From: Streptomyces olivochromogenes
GTDB taxonomy: Bacteria; Actinomycetota; Actinomycetes; Streptomycetales; Streptomycetaceae
NCBI RefSeq assembly: GCF_001514115.1
Contig: NZ_KQ948460.1
Coordinates: forward strand, 248,001 to 312,000
Length of the DNA: 64,000 nucleotides
Direction: 5' to 3'
Shown one piece after another: positions 25,221 through 34,697 of this stretch. Under the pieces are notes generated by a model. It did no database searches and was not told the origin of the DNA. It worked only from the letters and a program-made list of their open reading frames with translations. Position 1 is the stretch's first letter; each line of letters begins with the position of its first letter. A program made the translations under genes and the position numbers.

Positions 25221-27272
25221 ATGACTCGTACCCGGCTGACCGCGCTGGCCGCGACGGCCACCCTCGCCGCCACCGGCGGCCTGATCACCGCCTCCCCGGC
25301 CTCCGCGGCCGTCACCTGCACCTCTCCTGTCTGGAAGGCGCAGTACTTCGGCAACTCCACCTTCAGCGGCACGCCGAAGCTGACCGCCTGCGACTCCGCC
25401 ATCAGTGAGAACTACGGATACGGCGACCCGACCGGCGTCACGCTGCCCAAGGACAACTTCTCCGTCCGCTGGTCCCTCACCCGGGACTTCGGCTCCGGCG
25501 GCCCCTTCCGGCTCTCCGCCGCCACGCAGGACGGCATGCGCGTCTACGTCGACGGCGTGCGGAAGATCGACCTGTGGAAGAACGTCTCCACCACCGCCCG
25601 CAAGACCGTCGACCTGACCGTCCCGGCCGGCAAGCACACGCTGCGCGTGGACTACGTCGCCTGGACCGGCACCGCCAACGCCGCGTTCACGTACGCCCCG
25701 CGCACCGAGGCCGCCGTCGACACGGTCAAGCCGCTCGCCCCGACCGGCCTCACCGCCGCGTACAACCGGGACACCACGAAGACCACCTTGCGCTGGGCCG
25801 CGAACAAGGAGATGGACCTGGCCGGCTACCGCGTGTACCGCCGGCTGAGCACCACCCAGTGGGCGAGGGCCGGCGGCCCGTCGCTGCTCACCTCCCCGTC
25901 GTTCGTGGACACGACGCCCGCCACGGGCCAGACCTTCCTGTACGAGGTCCGCGCCGTCGACAAGGCGGGCCGCGAGTCCGCCGGCAGCCCCGACGCCACC
26001 GTTGCGACCGTGGACCGCACGGGCCCGGCGGCGCCGACCGGTCTCAGGGTCACCAGCGACGCGTGGTGGGCCACCCTGTCCTGGCAGGCGGGCGCCGACG
26101 CCGCGAAGTACGAGGTGTACGCCGCCTCCGCGGCCACCGGCCCGTTCGAGCTGCTGGGCACGACGACCACGACGTCGTACCGCACCGACGCACCCATGAA
26201 CACCGCCCGCTACTACCGGGTCCGCGCCCTCGACGCGCTCGGCAACCCGTCGGCGTACGCCACCGTCACCGGCGACGGCGTCGACCGGACGCCGCCGAAG
26301 TCCCCGACCTCCCTGGGCTCCGTGGTCGGCTTCGGCTACACCGACGTGTACTGGAATCAGCCCGACGGCTTCTACGAGGACTTCGACAACGGCGGGACCT
26401 ACCACGTCTACCGCTCGACCGGCAAGACCCTCGACCCGGCCGCGCTCACCCGCGTGACCTGCGCCGAGGAGAGCGACGAGACCAGCACCGGCGGGAAGTG
26501 CCACGACCTGGGCATGCCCGCGGGCACGTACGTGACGTACGCGGTCGCGGCGGTGGACCCGGCCGGCAACGAGTCGGCGCTGTCCGCCCCGCTCGTCGTC
26601 CGCACCGGCGACCGCGTCGCGCCCGGCCCGGTCACCGGTGTGAAGGCCACCCCGCGTACCGACGGTGTGCTGCTGAGCTGGGCGGCCTCGACCGACGACG
26701 ACGTCGAGAGCTACGTGGTCCGGAACGGCACCCGGCAGGCGGACGGCACGATCAGATGGCTCGGCACCAGCTCCTGCTGGGAGGGCACGAGCGACCCGCT
26801 CGCGGTGCTGTGCGGCGACGTGCCGGACGGCGAGACGTACGTGTACTCGGTCGTCGCCAGGGACCGCTGGGGCAATGCGCTGCTCCCGAGCGACCCGAAG
26901 GTCACGGTCGTCGAGGCCACCGAGCTGGACGTCCGCCCGTCCGTGACGGTCACCCGGGACTGGGACCTCGGCAGCATGGGCTACGACAGCCTGATCGGCG
27001 GACCCGGCGTGAAGGGGCCGTCCATCAACTGGAGGTGCGACAAGACGGCCGAGTGCGACACCGTCGCGGGCTACCGGGTCAGCCGGTGGAACGCGGCCAC
27101 GAAGGCGTACGAGCCGCTGCACGCCGGACTGCTGCCGGCGGAGACCCGTGCCTACACGGACACCACGGCCGTGCGGGGGACCACGTACTTCTACACGCTG
27201 GAGGCGGTGCGCGCCGACGGCAGCGTCGCGGGCACGCACGTGTGGAGCTGCGTCCTTCAGGACCGCGTCTAG
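25221..27272 (+). CDS. secreted PA14 / fibronectin type III protein (paralogue 1)
   Basis: 683 residues with a Sec signal peptide (LTALAATATLAATGGLITAS, cleavage near ASAA). A PA14-like carbohydrate-binding domain (about 35-165) carries WKAQYFGNSTFSG, DFGSGGPFRLSA and GKHTLRVDYVAW. Four or five fibronectin type III modules follow, each with YRVYR-like and YYRVRALDALGN-like strands. There is no LPXTG anchor and no catalytic domain, so it is probably an adhesive or sugar-binding extracellular protein. ATG 25221 is preceded by GTG 25218; no clear ribosome site. Close paralogue of 61425-63155. Confidence 0.88.
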   Translation: MTRTRLTALAATATLAATGGLITASPASAAVTCTSPVWKAQYFGNSTFSGTPKLTACDSAISENYGYGDPTGVTLPKDNFSVRWSLTRDFGSGGPFRLSAATQDGMRVYVDGVRKIDLWKNVSTTARKTVDLTVPAGKHTLRVDYVAWTGTANAAFTYAPRTEAAVDTVKPLAPTGLTAAYNRDTTKTTLRWAANKEMDLAGYRVYRRLSTTQWARAGGPSLLTSPSFVDTTPATGQTFLYEVRAVDKAGRESAGSPDATVATVDRTGPAAPTGLRVTSDAWWATLSWQAGADAAKYEVYAASAATGPFELLGTTTTTSYRTDAPMNTARYYRVRALDALGNPSAYATVTGDGVDRTPPKSPTSLGSVVGFGYTDVYWNQPDGFYEDFDNGGTYHVYRSTGKTLDPAALTRVTCAEESDETSTGGKCHDLGMPAGTYVTYAVAAVDPAGNESALSAPLVVRTGDRVAPGPVTGVKATPRTDGVLLSWAASTDDDVESYVVRNGTRQADGTIRWLGTSSCWEGTSDPLAVLCGDVPDGETYVYSVVARDRWGNALLPSDPKVTVVEATELDVRPSVTVTRDWDLGSMGYDSLIGGPGVKGPSINWRCDKTAECDTVAGYRVSRWNAATKAYEPLHAGLLPAETRAYTDTTAVRGTTYFYTLEAVRADGSVAGTHVWSCVLQDRV

Positions 27273-27369
27273 GGCCTGCCCACGTCTGCCGTCCGCCCCT
27301 CACCAGCGCAGGTACCGAATCGTGAACGTAAGTTGAGGAAGTCCAGAACTTCGGCGCAGGATGACCGGC

Positions 27370-28581
27370 ATGACCTCCAACGGCCGCCGCCCCCTCCTCA
27401 ACCGCCGACTCGCCGAGTTCGGCACGACGATCTTCGCCGAGATGTCGGCCCTGGCCCTGAGTACCGGGTCGATCAACCTGGGCCAGGGCTTCCCCGACAC
27501 GGACGGGCCCGAGGAGATCAGGGAGGCGGCCGTACGGGCGCTGCGCGACGGGCGCGGCAACCAGTACCCGCCGGGCCCCGGCGTGCCCGAGCTGCGTACG
27601 GCGATCGCCGCGCACCAGAAGCACCGGTACGGACTGGCGTACGACCCGGACCGCGAGGTGCTCGTGACGGCCGGTGCCACGGAGGCCATCGCGGCGTCGC
27701 TGCTCGCGCTGGTCGAACCCGGTGACGAGGTCATCGCCCTGGAGCCGTACTACGACTCGTACGCGGCCAGCATCGCGATGGCGGGCGGAACCAGGATCCC
27801 GGTCACCCTGCGCCCGCACGAGGAGACCCGCGACGGAGTCACCCACCGGCGCTTCCGGCTCGACCTCGACGAGCTGCGCGACGCGGTCACCGACAACACC
27901 CGGCTGCTGCTCGTCAACACCCCGCACAACCCGACCGGCACCGTCCTGACCCGCGAGGAGCTCGGGGAGATCGCGAAACTCGCCGTCGAGCGGGATCTCC
28001 TCGTCATCACGGACGAGGTGTACGAGCACCTGGTGTTCGACGAGGCCGAGCACCTGCCGCTGGCGTCCTTCCCGGGGATGCGGGAGCGGACGGTCACCAT
28101 CGGCAGCGCGGGAAAGACCTTCTCCTTCACGGGGTGGAAGGTGGGCTGGGTGACGGGCACGCCGGACCTCGTCACCGCCGTACGGTCGGCCAAGCAGTTC
28201 CTGACGTACGTGGCGTCGGGGCCGTTCCAGTACGCCGTGGCCGAGGCGCTGGCGCTGCCGGACACGTACTTCGCCGCGTTCCGTGCGGACATGCTGGCCA
28301 AGCGGGACGTGCTGGCGGCCGGGCTCACGGAGGCGGGGTTCAAGGTCTTCCAGCCGGCGGGCACGTACTTCATCACCACCGACATCCGGCCGCTCGGCGA
28401 GTCCGACGGCTTCGCCTTCTGCCGTGCGCTCCCGGAGCGCGCCGGGGTCGTCGCCATCCCGAACGCGGTCTTCTACGACCACCGGGAGGCGGGCGCGCCC
28501 TTCGTGCGGTTCGCGTTCTGCAAGCGGACCGAGGTGCTGGTGGACGCGGCGGAACGGCTCCGCAAGGCATTCGCGCACTGA
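27370..28581 (+). CDS. PLP aminotransferase, class I/II
   Basis: 403 residues from ATG 27370 (AGGA about 8 nt upstream; ATG 27361 is an alternative). Fold type I aminotransferase: INLGQGFPDTDGP, the PLP-binding NTPHNPTG and DEVYEHLVF, Schiff-base lysine in SAGKTFSFTGWKVGW, and substrate-carboxylate arginine in FVRFAFCKR. The family includes N-succinyldiaminopimelate and kynurenine/glutamine transaminases; I cannot choose between them. Its 3' 436 nt (from 28146) recur in decayed form at 36994-37315, so this gene marks the left end of an inserted or duplicated block and its own 3' end may be foreign. Confidence 0.92.
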   Translation: MTSNGRRPLLNRRLAEFGTTIFAEMSALALSTGSINLGQGFPDTDGPEEIREAAVRALRDGRGNQYPPGPGVPELRTAIAAHQKHRYGLAYDPDREVLVTAGATEAIAASLLALVEPGDEVIALEPYYDSYAASIAMAGGTRIPVTLRPHEETRDGVTHRRFRLDLDELRDAVTDNTRLLLVNTPHNPTGTVLTREELGEIAKLAVERDLLVITDEVYEHLVFDEAEHLPLASFPGMRERTVTIGSAGKTFSFTGWKVGWVTGTPDLVTAVRSAKQFLTYVASGPFQYAVAEALALPDTYFAAFRADMLAKRDVLAAGLTEAGFKVFQPAGTYFITTDIRPLGESDGFAFCRALPERAGVVAIPNAVFYDHREAGAPFVRFAFCKRTEVLVDAAERLRKAFAH

Positions 28582-28708
28582 CCGCCGCCCTACGGGGAGC
28601 TTTCGCGCCGGAGGCCGCCCGGTCACGGCCGTCATTCCGGCGCTTGCCGCGCTACAGGGACAGACGTACAACTTCTTTCACGTGAAGGGAGGGCCGATCG
28701 CGAAGACC

Positions 28709-29028
28709 ATGACGTATTCCGAGTCGCGCGCACGCTACGCCGAGGTGCTCAACGCAGTCACCGACGACCGCGAAGAGGTCGTCATCACCCGGGCCGGGCA
28801 TGAGCCGGTCGTCATCGTCGCCCTCGAGGACTACGAGTCCCTGAAGGAGACGGCGTACCTCGCGGACATTGCCCGGAACGGCAACGAGGGATCGGCAAAC
28901 CGGACCCGCTCAAGCACGGATTCCAGGGCTACTGGTCGCGCCGCGTCAACGACGAGCACCGACTGATCTACAAGGCCACCGAGGACGCCGTCCTGATCGC
29001 GCAGTGCCACTACCGCTACGAGAGCTGA
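28709..29028 (+). pseudogene. YefM/YoeB toxin-antitoxin remnant
   Basis: The first part (MTYSESRARYAEVLNAVTDD ... VVIVALEDYESLKETAYL) is a YefM/Phd-type antitoxin N-terminus. It runs without its usual C-terminal half straight into ADIARNGNEG, which belongs to the YoeB toxin. After that a one-base loss shifts the frame: the +1 frame reads GKPDPLKHGFQGYWSRR and HRLIYKATEDAVLIAQCHYR, the YoeB C-terminus with its catalytic-region residues, ending at TGA 29028. So the antitoxin tail and toxin head are deleted and the rest is frameshifted. Neither protein can be functional, though the antitoxin DNA-binding part might still be made. Confidence 0.8.
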
Positions 29029-29217
29029 CAGGACTCAAGGATCGAGCAGGCCCGCGATGCGCGTTCGGCAGCGCCACCCTGCGCAGCTCCTCCCGGCCGG
29101 TCGCGGCCTCCGTCGTCCCGCGGATGACGAGGGGTGGAGGCCGAGTCGGCGTTCCGCCCTGGACAGCCGACCACGAGCAGCAGGGGAAGCCGTCGCGGAG
29201 GCCCCTTTCGCGCAGGC

Positions 29218-30291
29218 TCAGAAGCTTGTCAGCGTCCCCGGCAGGTTGAACGTCCGGGACGTCCCCTCGTCCAGGTTCACCACGGTCGCGGTGTTGTCCG
29301 AGACCATCACCCAGCCATCCCGCGTGTGCCGCAGCAGATACGAGTTGTCCATGCCCTTGACCGCCACGCGCCGCAGTTCACGCCCGCTCGTCCGGTCCAG
29401 CTCGATGAGGTCGCTGTCCTCCCCGCGGTTCACCGCGACCACGACGGCGTTCTTCGACGCCTGCACGGCATCGACCCGTCCGCCGTGCACACTCACCACC
29501 GTTGCCTCGTCCGCGTGCTTGAGGGTCACTTTCACCGTGCTTCCCCGGTTGTTCCCGGCGGGGGTACCGGCCAGGACCGGGGTGCCTGCCCGACATGCCA
29601 GTTGCTGCACCTGCACACCGCCGGCCCCGCCGGCCTGCCTGATCCTGCCGGTGGTGAGGTCGAGCACACTCACCTTCGTGTCGGATCCCTGTCCGGTAGC
29701 CAGGCACACCGTGTCGCTGGACGGATCGGACGCCGCCAGCGTGACCGATCCCGGCACCCGCACGTCCCGGACCTTCTTCCACGTCTTCGCATCGCGTACC
29801 AGCACACTGGTGGATTCGCTGTCCGCCGTGGCAGCGCCCTGATCGCTTGCGGCGCTTTCGGAGGAGCCGTGAACGGCCGCGACCAGGCTCTTGCCCGGCA
29901 CGAGTTCACGCAGCCGCTCCGTAGTGTCATCGTCCTTCTCAGCCAGGGCGTGCCGGGCGGTGTCCAACGTGAAGAGCCGGTCCGGACGCTTTCCCTTGCG
30001 GGGCGTCGAAAGCCACCATGTCCCGTCGGCCAACTGCACGAGCTGAGGAGCCTGCACGTCGTCGTCGCCGTCCTTCTGCGGCACAACAGCCAGCGCCTGC
30101 GCGTGGTGGGCCTCGGGATCGATGCCGACCAGCACTGTGTGTCCGGCGACGCTCGCCGTCACAAAGGTCTGCGATCCCTTCCAGTCCGTTCCCAACTCCA
30201 CATCGTTGGAACCGGAACAGGAGGCCAACAGGGCAGCGGACACCGCGAGCGCGGCGTACGACATCTTGCGCCGCATCACAGGGATCACCAA
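29218..30291 (-). CDS. lipoprotein, probable beta-propeller
   Basis: 357 residues. Signal peptide with lipobox (ALAVSAALLASC), so it should be anchored outside the membrane. The body is a series of short strand-rich repeats (TVLVGIDPEAH, WWLSTPRKGKRPDRLFTLD, TKVSVLDLTTGRIR, NAVVVAVNRGEDSDLIELD, WVMVSDNTATVVNLDEG), as in PQQ- or YVTN-type propellers. It overlaps the FtsX-like permease gene by 7 nt and is the last gene of that transcript. It probably works with the transporter, for example as an extracytoplasmic partner; function otherwise unknown. Confidence 0.75.
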   Translation of the reverse strand: MVIPVMRRKMSYAALAVSAALLASCSGSNDVELGTDWKGSQTFVTASVAGHTVLVGIDPEAHHAQALAVVPQKDGDDDVQAPQLVQLADGTWWLSTPRKGKRPDRLFTLDTARHALAEKDDDTTERLRELVPGKSLVAAVHGSSESAASDQGAATADSESTSVLVRDAKTWKKVRDVRVPGSVTLAASDPSSDTVCLATGQGSDTKVSVLDLTTGRIRQAGGAGGVQVQQLACRAGTPVLAGTPAGNNRGSTVKVTLKHADEATVVSVHGGRVDAVQASKNAVVVAVNRGEDSDLIELDRTSGRELRRVAVKGMDNSYLLRHTRDGWVMVSDNTATVVNLDEGTSRTFNLPGTLTSF

Positions 30292-31502
30292 TCCTTCATG
30301 GCTTCGGTGGGGGACATGCGCGCGGCACGACGTGCCGGGAGCACGGCGCCGGCGGCTACGACGACAACTGTGGCGACCGACAGGGAGATCAGCGTCGACG
30401 TCCCCGGCAGCGGCACCGCGTCGCGCACATACGGGGCGATGTCTCCGATACGCCGAAGACCGGCGGCCGCCGCGCTGGAGGCGCCCACCGCCAGCACCAC
30501 ACCGGCCGCGGCCGCCACCACCCCGGCGATCGCCATCTCCGCCACGAGCATGCCCATCACCGAGCGGCCACGGAAACCGACTGCCTTGAGAATGCCCACT
30601 TCCTGGGCCCGCTGCCGCCCCAGTGCACCCGTCACCGTGACCGCGCCGGCGAAGGCGAGCACGCCCAGGACGCCGAGCAGTACGTTCCCGGTCAGCCTGA
30701 CCAACCGCAGCACTCCAGGAAGCGCCTGAAGCTGCTGCTGCAAGGTGACGGCCGGGTAGTTCATCCTCTGCACGGCCTTGAGCACGCCCGGTACCTGAGA
30801 GGCACTGTCAGCCACCACCGTCAGCTGATCCCAGCCCGACGTGCGCAGATAGTCGTCGGTCGTCTTGCCGGCCGCGGCCGCCGCCCACTTCACCACGGTG
30901 GCGTCGTCCGCATACGCGACGTCCAGGCCGTCGAACTGCCAGCTCGGGTCGTACAGGCCCACCACCTTCACCCGGTCACTCACCGTGTCCCCCACGCCGG
31001 GCCGCACATATCGGTGCGCGTCCACCGTCACCGTCCTGCCCAGCATCGAAGACAGGTCCACCCCGTGTGTGGAGGCGGGGAAGACCACCTCTCCACGGTG
31101 CAGCGGGAACAACTGCTTGCGTACCGACTTGACCACGGGGGGCGTCAGCGCCTCGCGGTAGGTCGTCGCGTACAGCAGATCGGCCCCCTCGGGGTTGTCC
31201 CGTACCGGCATGGACACCTGAAGCCTGTGCTGGACCGACTCCACGTGAGCGATCCCCGCCAGACGCTTCTCCGTCGCCTCCGTCAGCCGAGCCGTATCAG
31301 GACCCCCGTCCGGCGAGTCGACCGTGACCGACCGGTTCGCCGTCGACTCCCCGACCTTGCTGGTCGTCGTCCCCTGCGCGTTCGAGGCGATCCCGATCGC
31401 GCTCAGGCACACCGCGCCGACAACCGCGACCATCGCCACCAGCCCCAACAGCCGCCTGCGCAGCGCCTGTACGTTCCACCACGCCACCTGGAACAGGTTC
31501 AC
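30285..31502 (-). CDS. FtsX-like ABC permease (MacB/LolC type)
   Basis: 405 residues from GTG 31502, which overlaps the ATPase stop by 4 nt (GTGA). Layout is that of type VII ABC permeases: one N-terminal membrane segment (LGLVAMVAVVGAVCLSAIGI), a large extracellular domain of about 240 residues, then three membrane segments (from LLGVLGVLAFAGAVTVTGAL) with the cytosolic GRQRAQEVGILKAVGFRGRS coupling helix, and an ARRAARMSPTEAM end. Such systems do mechanotransmission, pulling lipoproteins, peptides or regulating wall enzymes, rather than classical transport. Confidence 0.9.
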   Translation of the reverse strand: MNLFQVAWWNVQALRRRLLGLVAMVAVVGAVCLSAIGIASNAQGTTTSKVGESTANRSVTVDSPDGGPDTARLTEATEKRLAGIAHVESVQHRLQVSMPVRDNPEGADLLYATTYREALTPPVVKSVRKQLFPLHRGEVVFPASTHGVDLSSMLGRTVTVDAHRYVRPGVGDTVSDRVKVVGLYDPSWQFDGLDVAYADDATVVKWAAAAAGKTTDDYLRTSGWDQLTVVADSASQVPGVLKAVQRMNYPAVTLQQQLQALPGVLRLVRLTGNVLLGVLGVLAFAGAVTVTGALGRQRAQEVGILKAVGFRGRSVMGMLVAEMAIAGVVAAAAGVVLAVGASSAAAAGLRRIGDIAPYVRDAVPLPGTSTLISLSVATVVVVAAGAVLPARRAARMSPTEAMKDW

Positions 31503-32239
31503 AGCTTGCCCTCCCGCGAACCCCGGGAGTGCGCCCAGGAGCGGCCGTTGGTCTCGTCCTGTGCCGAAAGAGCCGCGTTCCGGCCCAGTCGGTGAACGAT
31601 GTCGGCCGCATCCGCGACCGCCTGGTTGTGCGTGACGACCAGCACTCCCCGCCCGCCTTCCGCCAACTCCCGGAACAAGCCGAGCAACAGGGCCTCGCTC
31701 TCGGTGTCCAGGTTTCCGGTGGGTTCGTCGGCCAGCAGCAGCGGTGGATCGTTCACCAGCGCCCGGGCCAGCGCCACGCGCTGCTGTTCGCCCCCGGACA
31801 GCTCGCCGGGCCGGTGCTCGCACCGGTCTCCCAGCCCCACGCGCTCCAGCAGACCGCGCGCCCGGGCCTCTGCCTCCCGGCGCCTGCCGGTGTACGGAAG
31901 CAGGACATTGCGCAGGGCGCTGTGCTGCGGCAGCAGGTTGTAGGACTGGAAGACGAACCCCAGACGTCGGCGCCGCAGGTCCGCGAGCGCGCCGTCCGAC
32001 AGGCCGCGGGTATCGCGGCCCTCCAGATCCACCCGGCCGGTGTCGGGTTTCGTCAGCAGCCCGAGAATGTGCATGAGGGTGGATTTACCCGATCCGGAAT
32101 GTCCGACGAGCGCGATGACACATCCCGGCGCGACAGCAAGATCGATGTCTTGGAGGACGTCGACCCGCTGGCCGCGCAGCGTATAGGACTTGCCCACCCC
32201 ACTCGCCGTCAACAGCGTGCTCAAGGAGGTTCTACTCAC
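31499..32239 (-). CDS. ABC ATPase, LolD/MacB type
   Basis: 246 residues from GTG 32239. Walker A GHSGSGKST, Q-loop FVFQSYNLLPQ, signature LSGGEQQRVALARAL, Walker B LLLADEPTGNLD, H-loop VVTHNQ. All motifs are intact. NLDT after the DEPTG is typical of the LolD/FtsE branch that pairs with FtsX-like permeases, encoded next with a 4-nt overlap. The ribosome site for GTG 32239 is weak, and an in-frame TTG slightly downstream is possible. It powers the module whose flanking lipoproteins are at 29218 and 32292. Confidence 0.93.
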   Translation of the reverse strand: MSRTSLSTLLTASGVGKSYTLRGQRVDVLQDIDLAVAPGCVIALVGHSGSGKSTLMHILGLLTKPDTGRVDLEGRDTRGLSDGALADLRRRRLGFVFQSYNLLPQHSALRNVLLPYTGRRREAEARARGLLERVGLGDRCEHRPGELSGGEQQRVALARALVNDPPLLLADEPTGNLDTESEALLLGLFRELAEGGRGVLVVTHNQAVADAADIVHRLGRNAALSAQDETNGRSWAHSRGSREGKL

Positions 32240-32291
32240 TTTCTGTATCGAGGAGTTGTACGAGTTCTGTCTCAAGGAGTCCTGAGGAGCC

Positions 32292-33947
32292 CTACGAGGG
32301 CAGAGCCCCGAGCTTTCCGTCCAGTGCCTTGTCCAGGTCCCACACCGCCAACGTCGTCTTGAGGTCACAGCCCGGCTCGTCATCGGGTCGGTACAGGCCG
32401 GGCAGCCCCGGACAGCCCCTGTGCGCCTTGAACTGACCGGTGAGGTGTTCGACGAGGGACTCGTCGGCATGGCCGCCGAGCAGCAGGTAGGCGCGGACGA
32501 TCACCGCACGGTCATAGACGCTTGCGCGAGGCCCCGGGTCGTCTGCCCACCGCCTGAGCGCGTCCGCGGTCAGCCAGCCGGGTATCCGGTCCCCCCGGCC
32601 GTCCTGGTGCAGGCCGACCACCAGCGTGGCGGCCGCCTGCGCACCTTCCAGACCGTCAACACTCCAGCGCGTGACGGAGGGAACCGGTACCGGTACGCCG
32701 GACTCCGCGCAGTTCCACACCGCACGCTGCCAGTCCGCCACGTTGTCCGCGGTGACCGTGGCCGGCACCGTCGACGGATCCTGGCACAGCGCGGCCTCCT
32801 GACGGGAAAGCGGCTCACCGCCGGCGCTGTGATCGAGCGCGGCCATGGTCAGCCGTGCGGCGCCGTCGCGGGGTGCGTCCTGGGAGCCGGCCTGTTTCTC
32901 GGCCGCGGCCAGCAGACGTTTGTCCCGCACAGTCCATCCGGCCACGCTCCGTAGCCGCTGCACGAACAGCGACGCGTCGGGCGTGCCGAGGTAGGAGGAC
33001 GGGTCACGCACCGTTCCGTCCGGCATGCGCTCCCGCTCCAGGCGGCGGGTGACCGCCGGGAACGCCCTCTGGGGGCTGCCGGTGGCGCGCAGGATGTGCA
33101 CCAGGCTGTAGAGCTGCTCGTAGTCGAGGCTTTCGACGTTGTGGGACAGGGCCTGCTGCCATGTCTTCCGGTTCACCTGCGGCTTCTCGCCGGCCGACTC
33201 CTGGAGCAGTACGTAGTTGTACGTGTCCTCCAGCAGGGTGGCGCGTTCCTGGTCCGGCCGCTCGGTGAACCCGCTCACGTCCGGAGCCCGCATGGACGTC
33301 AGGGAGGCGGGGACGGGCTTGCCGAGCAGATGAAGGCAGCGTGCCAGGACCGCGGCATCGGCCAACGTAGGCTTGCTGCCTGCCAGTTGGGCAAGCCGGC
33401 GGGCCGTGGCCACCTTGTCGGCAGCAGGAAGCTCCCCGAGGGATCCAGTGGCCGCCTCCACCTCCAGCGCGGCCCAGGTGGCACCGAGGCGCCCTTCGTC
33501 GCTCTTCTCCTCGAGCGCGGGATCTTCGTACCACCCCGTGCCGGTCCGCAGTTTCTCCACGCTCCGCGCGTCGCCCGGCCCCAGTACCCCCGACACCCCG
33601 GCGTCGCGCAGAGGGACAAGCCAGTACCTCCCCCACAGCGCAGAGGTCGTGACCGCGTCGGAGCGCAGCGCCGCGGCCGTCTTGGCGTCTACGGTGACCT
33701 TCGGCTTCGTGCCGGTCTCCGCCAGGATGCGCAGCGCGTAGGACTGGGCTTCGGGGCTGCCGCGCTCTTCCCTCAGGAAGGGGTGGTAGTACAGACCGTT
33801 GGCCTGGCTGACGAGGTTCTGGAAGTAGGCCGGTTCCGTGCTTTCACGGTGGCTGCCCTGCGAGGTGCAGGACGCGGCCAGCATCATGACGCAGGCCGAG
33901 GCAGCCGCCCACGTCGCCTTCCTCGCACCTTTCCTGGCGTGAGACAT
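32292..33947 (-). CDS. large lipoprotein of the ABC module, unknown family
   Basis: 551 residues. Signal peptide and lipobox (ACVMMLAASC) put it outside the membrane. The body is almost entirely alpha-helical by composition, with recurrent helix pairs (LADAAVLARCLHLLGKP, YEQLYSLVHILRATGSPQ, YDRAVIVRAYLLLGGH), suggestive of an alpha/alpha-toroid or helical-repeat fold such as terpene-cyclase-like or squalene-hopene-like barrels. No catalytic motif recognised. It is 52 nt upstream of the ATPase and so probably first in the lipoprotein / ATPase / permease / lipoprotein operon. Confidence 0.7.
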   Translation of the reverse strand: MSHARKGARKATWAAASACVMMLAASCTSQGSHRESTEPAYFQNLVSQANGLYYHPFLREERGSPEAQSYALRILAETGTKPKVTVDAKTAAALRSDAVTTSALWGRYWLVPLRDAGVSGVLGPGDARSVEKLRTGTGWYEDPALEEKSDEGRLGATWAALEVEAATGSLGELPAADKVATARRLAQLAGSKPTLADAAVLARCLHLLGKPVPASLTSMRAPDVSGFTERPDQERATLLEDTYNYVLLQESAGEKPQVNRKTWQQALSHNVESLDYEQLYSLVHILRATGSPQRAFPAVTRRLERERMPDGTVRDPSSYLGTPDASLFVQRLRSVAGWTVRDKRLLAAAEKQAGSQDAPRDGAARLTMAALDHSAGGEPLSRQEAALCQDPSTVPATVTADNVADWQRAVWNCAESGVPVPVPSVTRWSVDGLEGAQAAATLVVGLHQDGRGDRIPGWLTADALRRWADDPGPRASVYDRAVIVRAYLLLGGHADESLVEHLTGQFKAHRGCPGLPGLYRPDDEPGCDLKTTLAVWDLDKALDGKLGALPS

Positions 33948-34032
33948 GCTTGTTCTCCCCCGTAAGCGAACTCTGCCCCCGCCAGGAGGCGGGGGCAGAG
34001 ACGGTCAGCTGGTGTGCGGCGTCAAGCGCGGA

Positions 34033-34533
34033 TCAGGAGGCGCCGGCGTAGACGCACTTCTCCGTGAACTTGATGCGGCTGGTGATCTGGGCCGAGCCGC
34101 AGGACTTCGTCGACACGTACACGGTCAGCCTGCTGGGCTTCATCTGGCCGTAGGTGTCCGAGATCCACTTGTGCCCGCCGTAGTTCTTCCAGCGAACCGT
34201 GCCTTGCGACCTGCTGTTCATCGTCAGCGTCGCCTCAGGGTTCTTCGAGATCGTGAGGGAGACGCTGATTCCGTGAGCGGCCAGGATGGCCCGGTTCTGC
34301 ACCCACTGGGCACTATCGTGGGACCTGCCCTTGTACAGCTTGGTCGACGCCTTCCAGTCGCAGGCGCTCACGTACGCGCCACAGTGCCAGGCGTTCACCT
34401 GCATCTTGTGGCCGCCCGGGATGCTCCAGCTGTTGGAGGCCGACGTGGCGTGCGCGGGCGCGGCCGAGAACAGCAGCGCGCCGGCGGCCACCGCGGCAGC
34501 GCCGCCAGAGGCCAGACGCGAGAGGTTACGCAT
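34033..34533 (-). CDS. small secreted protein, unknown family
   Basis: 166 residues from ATG 34533 with GGGGAGA 5 nt upstream. Signal peptide (RLASGGAAAVAAGALLFSAAPAHA) with cleavage after AHA. The mature part is about 130 residues, Lys- and aromatic-rich, with four cysteines (NAWHCGAYVSACDWK and STKSCGSAQ ... KCVYAG), enough for two disulfides. It lies 85 nt before the lipoprotein-ABC operon on the same strand. That pairing resembles a secreted product plus its export or immunity apparatus, but no bacteriocin family is recognised. Confidence 0.7.
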   Translation of the reverse strand: MRNLSRLASGGAAAVAAGALLFSAAPAHATSASNSWSIPGGHKMQVNAWHCGAYVSACDWKASTKLYKGRSHDSAQWVQNRAILAAHGISVSLTISKNPEATLTMNSRSQGTVRWKNYGGHKWISDTYGQMKPSRLTVYVSTKSCGSAQITSRIKFTEKCVYAGAS

Positions 34534-34697
34534 GATTTCTCCCCGTAGAAGTGGAAATACTTCCTTGACCATGCGCCCGGCACCGCAGTCGGCACCCGCA
34601 CGCATGTTCAACAGATTTCTACGGCCTCGCCACGCCCGTCACCATCGCACCTTCGGGCACCCTGCCCTCCAGGGCTACCAGCCCAACTCAGCCCAAC

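Noticed and set aside
24236..25408. 390-codon + strand frame before the first PA14/FnIII gene
   Set aside because: It crosses terminators and the antisense Cys-rich gene; no ribosome site or family.
34033..34533. Lactococcin-972-type bacteriocin
   Set aside because: The adjacent ABC genes invited the idea, but the secreted protein is too long and lacks a visible family signature.
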